The notes below the pieces were generated by a model. It did not search any database. It saw only the letters and a program-made list of their open reading frames with translations, and was not told the DNA's origin. Shown here one piece after another: positions 5,326 to 5,813 of a DNA stretch of 5,813 bases. The position numbers were made by a program, and so were the translations under genes. Positions within the stretch are counted from its first letter, which is position 1, and each line of letters begins with the position of its first letter. Source of the DNA: Candidatus Stahliibacteriota bacterium (lineage in GTDB: Bacteria; Hydrothermota; Tepidihabitantia; SM23-42); contig DAOVBK010000110.1 in the NCBI GenBank assembly GCA_030670605.1, positions 1 to 5,813 of the forward strand, given 5' to 3'.

Positions 5326-5780
5326 CTTCGCTCCTTTCTAATCTTGGTCAGTTCTTTCGTGAATTTGTCAACATTTGAAAATTTACGGTACACAGATGCA
5401 AATCGGACATAACTCACTTCATCAATATCAAACAAATGGTCCAAAACCATACGACCAATTTCAGAAGACTTTATCTCTATTTGATATTTGTCAGACAGAC
5501 TATCTTCAACCTTGTTGACGATCGATTCGATTTTTTCTGCAGATATCGGACGTTTCCGGCACGCCGTCGCAATACCACTCAACAACTTGTTACGGTCGTA
5601 CGGCTCGCGGTTTCCGTCACGTTTTATCACAACAAGGGGCATTCGTTCGATCGTTTCGTAGGTCGTGAAACGGAAATGACAGTTGCCGCACTCGCGTCGT
5701 CTTCTTACAACAGAACCTCTCTGTGAGCCTCGCGTTTCCAGTACTCGGTCGCCTTCCTTGCCACAACGGGGGCATTTCAT
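5304..5780 (-). CDS. nrdR: Transcriptional repressor NrdR
   Basis: This 158-residue protein senses ATP/dATP and represses ribonucleotide reductase genes by binding NrdR boxes. The N-terminal zinc ribbon has C3-x2-C6 and C31-x2-C34 (MKCPRCGKEG ... RRECGNCHFRFTTYE), with the basic RRRRE stretch before the second pair that contacts DNA. The ATP-cone follows at about 48-138 (VIKRDGNREPYDRNKL ... EVSYVRFASVYRKF). The tail from about 140 is basic (KIRKERRCKKKHR). The MKCPxCG beginning is the family norm, and GAGGT lies 7 nt before the ATG at 5780; a GTG two codons upstream (5786) would lie almost on the Shine-Dalgarno, so I prefer the ATG. The last 22 bp overlap nrdD, a well-known operon arrangement in which the regulator precedes its target. 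The operon promoter and NrdR boxes must lie beyond the right end of the window; none is seen in the last 33 bases. Confidence 0.97.
   Translation of the reverse strand: MKCPRCGKEGDRVLETRGSQRGSVVRRRRECGNCHFRFTTYETIERMPLVVIKRDGNREPYDRNKLLSGIATACRKRPISAEKIESIVNKVEDSLSDKYQIEIKSSEIGRMVLDHLFDIDEVSYVRFASVYRKFSNVDKFTKELTKIRKERRCKKKHR
5331..5337 (-). promoter_or_regulatory. Shine-Dalgarno of nrdD, inside the nrdR coding end
   Basis: AAAGGAG on the minus strand, 5 nt from the nrdD ATG (5325), lies within the last codons of nrdR. Ribosomes finishing nrdR pass over it, so translational coupling is likely. Confidence 0.8.
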
Positions 5781-5787
5781 GGACACA

Positions 5788-5792
5788 ACCTC
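5788..5792 (-). promoter_or_regulatory. Shine-Dalgarno of nrdR, decides the start
   Basis: GAGGT on the minus strand lies 7 nt before the ATG at 5780 and only 1 nt before the alternative GTG at 5786, so it supports the ATG. Confidence 0.65.
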
Positions 5793-5813
5793 ATCTCGGG
5801 ATATCTGGGGGAA

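Noticed and set aside
5781..5813. NrdR box in the visible nrdR leader
   Set aside because: I see no pair of matching 16-bp boxes in these 33 bases; the operator probably lies beyond the window.

Overview
The window looks like a chromosomal segment of an anaerobic, probably uncultured bacterium. The main pointer to anaerobic life is an oxygen-sensitive class III ribonucleotide reductase (NrdD) made in an operon with its regulator NrdR. A 31-residue, Lys/Arg-rich protein resembles the COX24/AURKAIP1-type small ribosomal proteins that I recall from the Bacteroidetes/FCB side of the tree, so an FCB-group or neighbouring candidate phylum is plausible. No marker here settles the phylum. There is no transposase, integrase, CRISPR array, tRNA or rRNA.

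Layout. Positions 1-90 hold a non-coding array of the pentamer TTGCC repeated every 10 bp, ending at the ribosome binding site of fabZ (107-520, +), the fatty-acid dehydratase. Facing fabZ is the 31-codon gene (587-682, -). Its leader and promoter fill 683-800 and carry repeated CGTATTCGT elements, alternative hairpins and a palindrome over the -10 box. Diverging from it is a PAP2-family membrane phosphatase (868-1371, +), whose promoter places the transcription start at the ATG, implying a leaderless mRNA. PAP2 converges on a MATE-family exporter (1433-2797 or 2806, -). The junction is an imperfect hairpin built of 7-bp repeats, and the MATE stop codon lies in one arm. Upstream of MATE come a good intrinsic terminator (2834-2878), nrdD (2899-5325, -) and nrdR (5304-5780, -), which overlaps nrdD by 22 bp.

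How the genes relate. nrdR-nrdD is a regulator-enzyme operon: both proteins carry nucleotide-sensing ATP-cones, and the overlap suggests coupled translation. FabZ and PAP2 both touch lipid metabolism (acyl chain elongation; lipid or isoprenoid phosphate removal) but are transcribed separately. MATE appears to have its own promoter after the nrdD terminator.

The protein-coding genes are mostly ordinary. The non-coding parts deserve more attention: the phased TTGCC array, the structured leader of the tiny basic protein, and two genes without Shine-Dalgarno sequences whose promoters abut their ATGs, next to four genes with good Shine-Dalgarno sequences.
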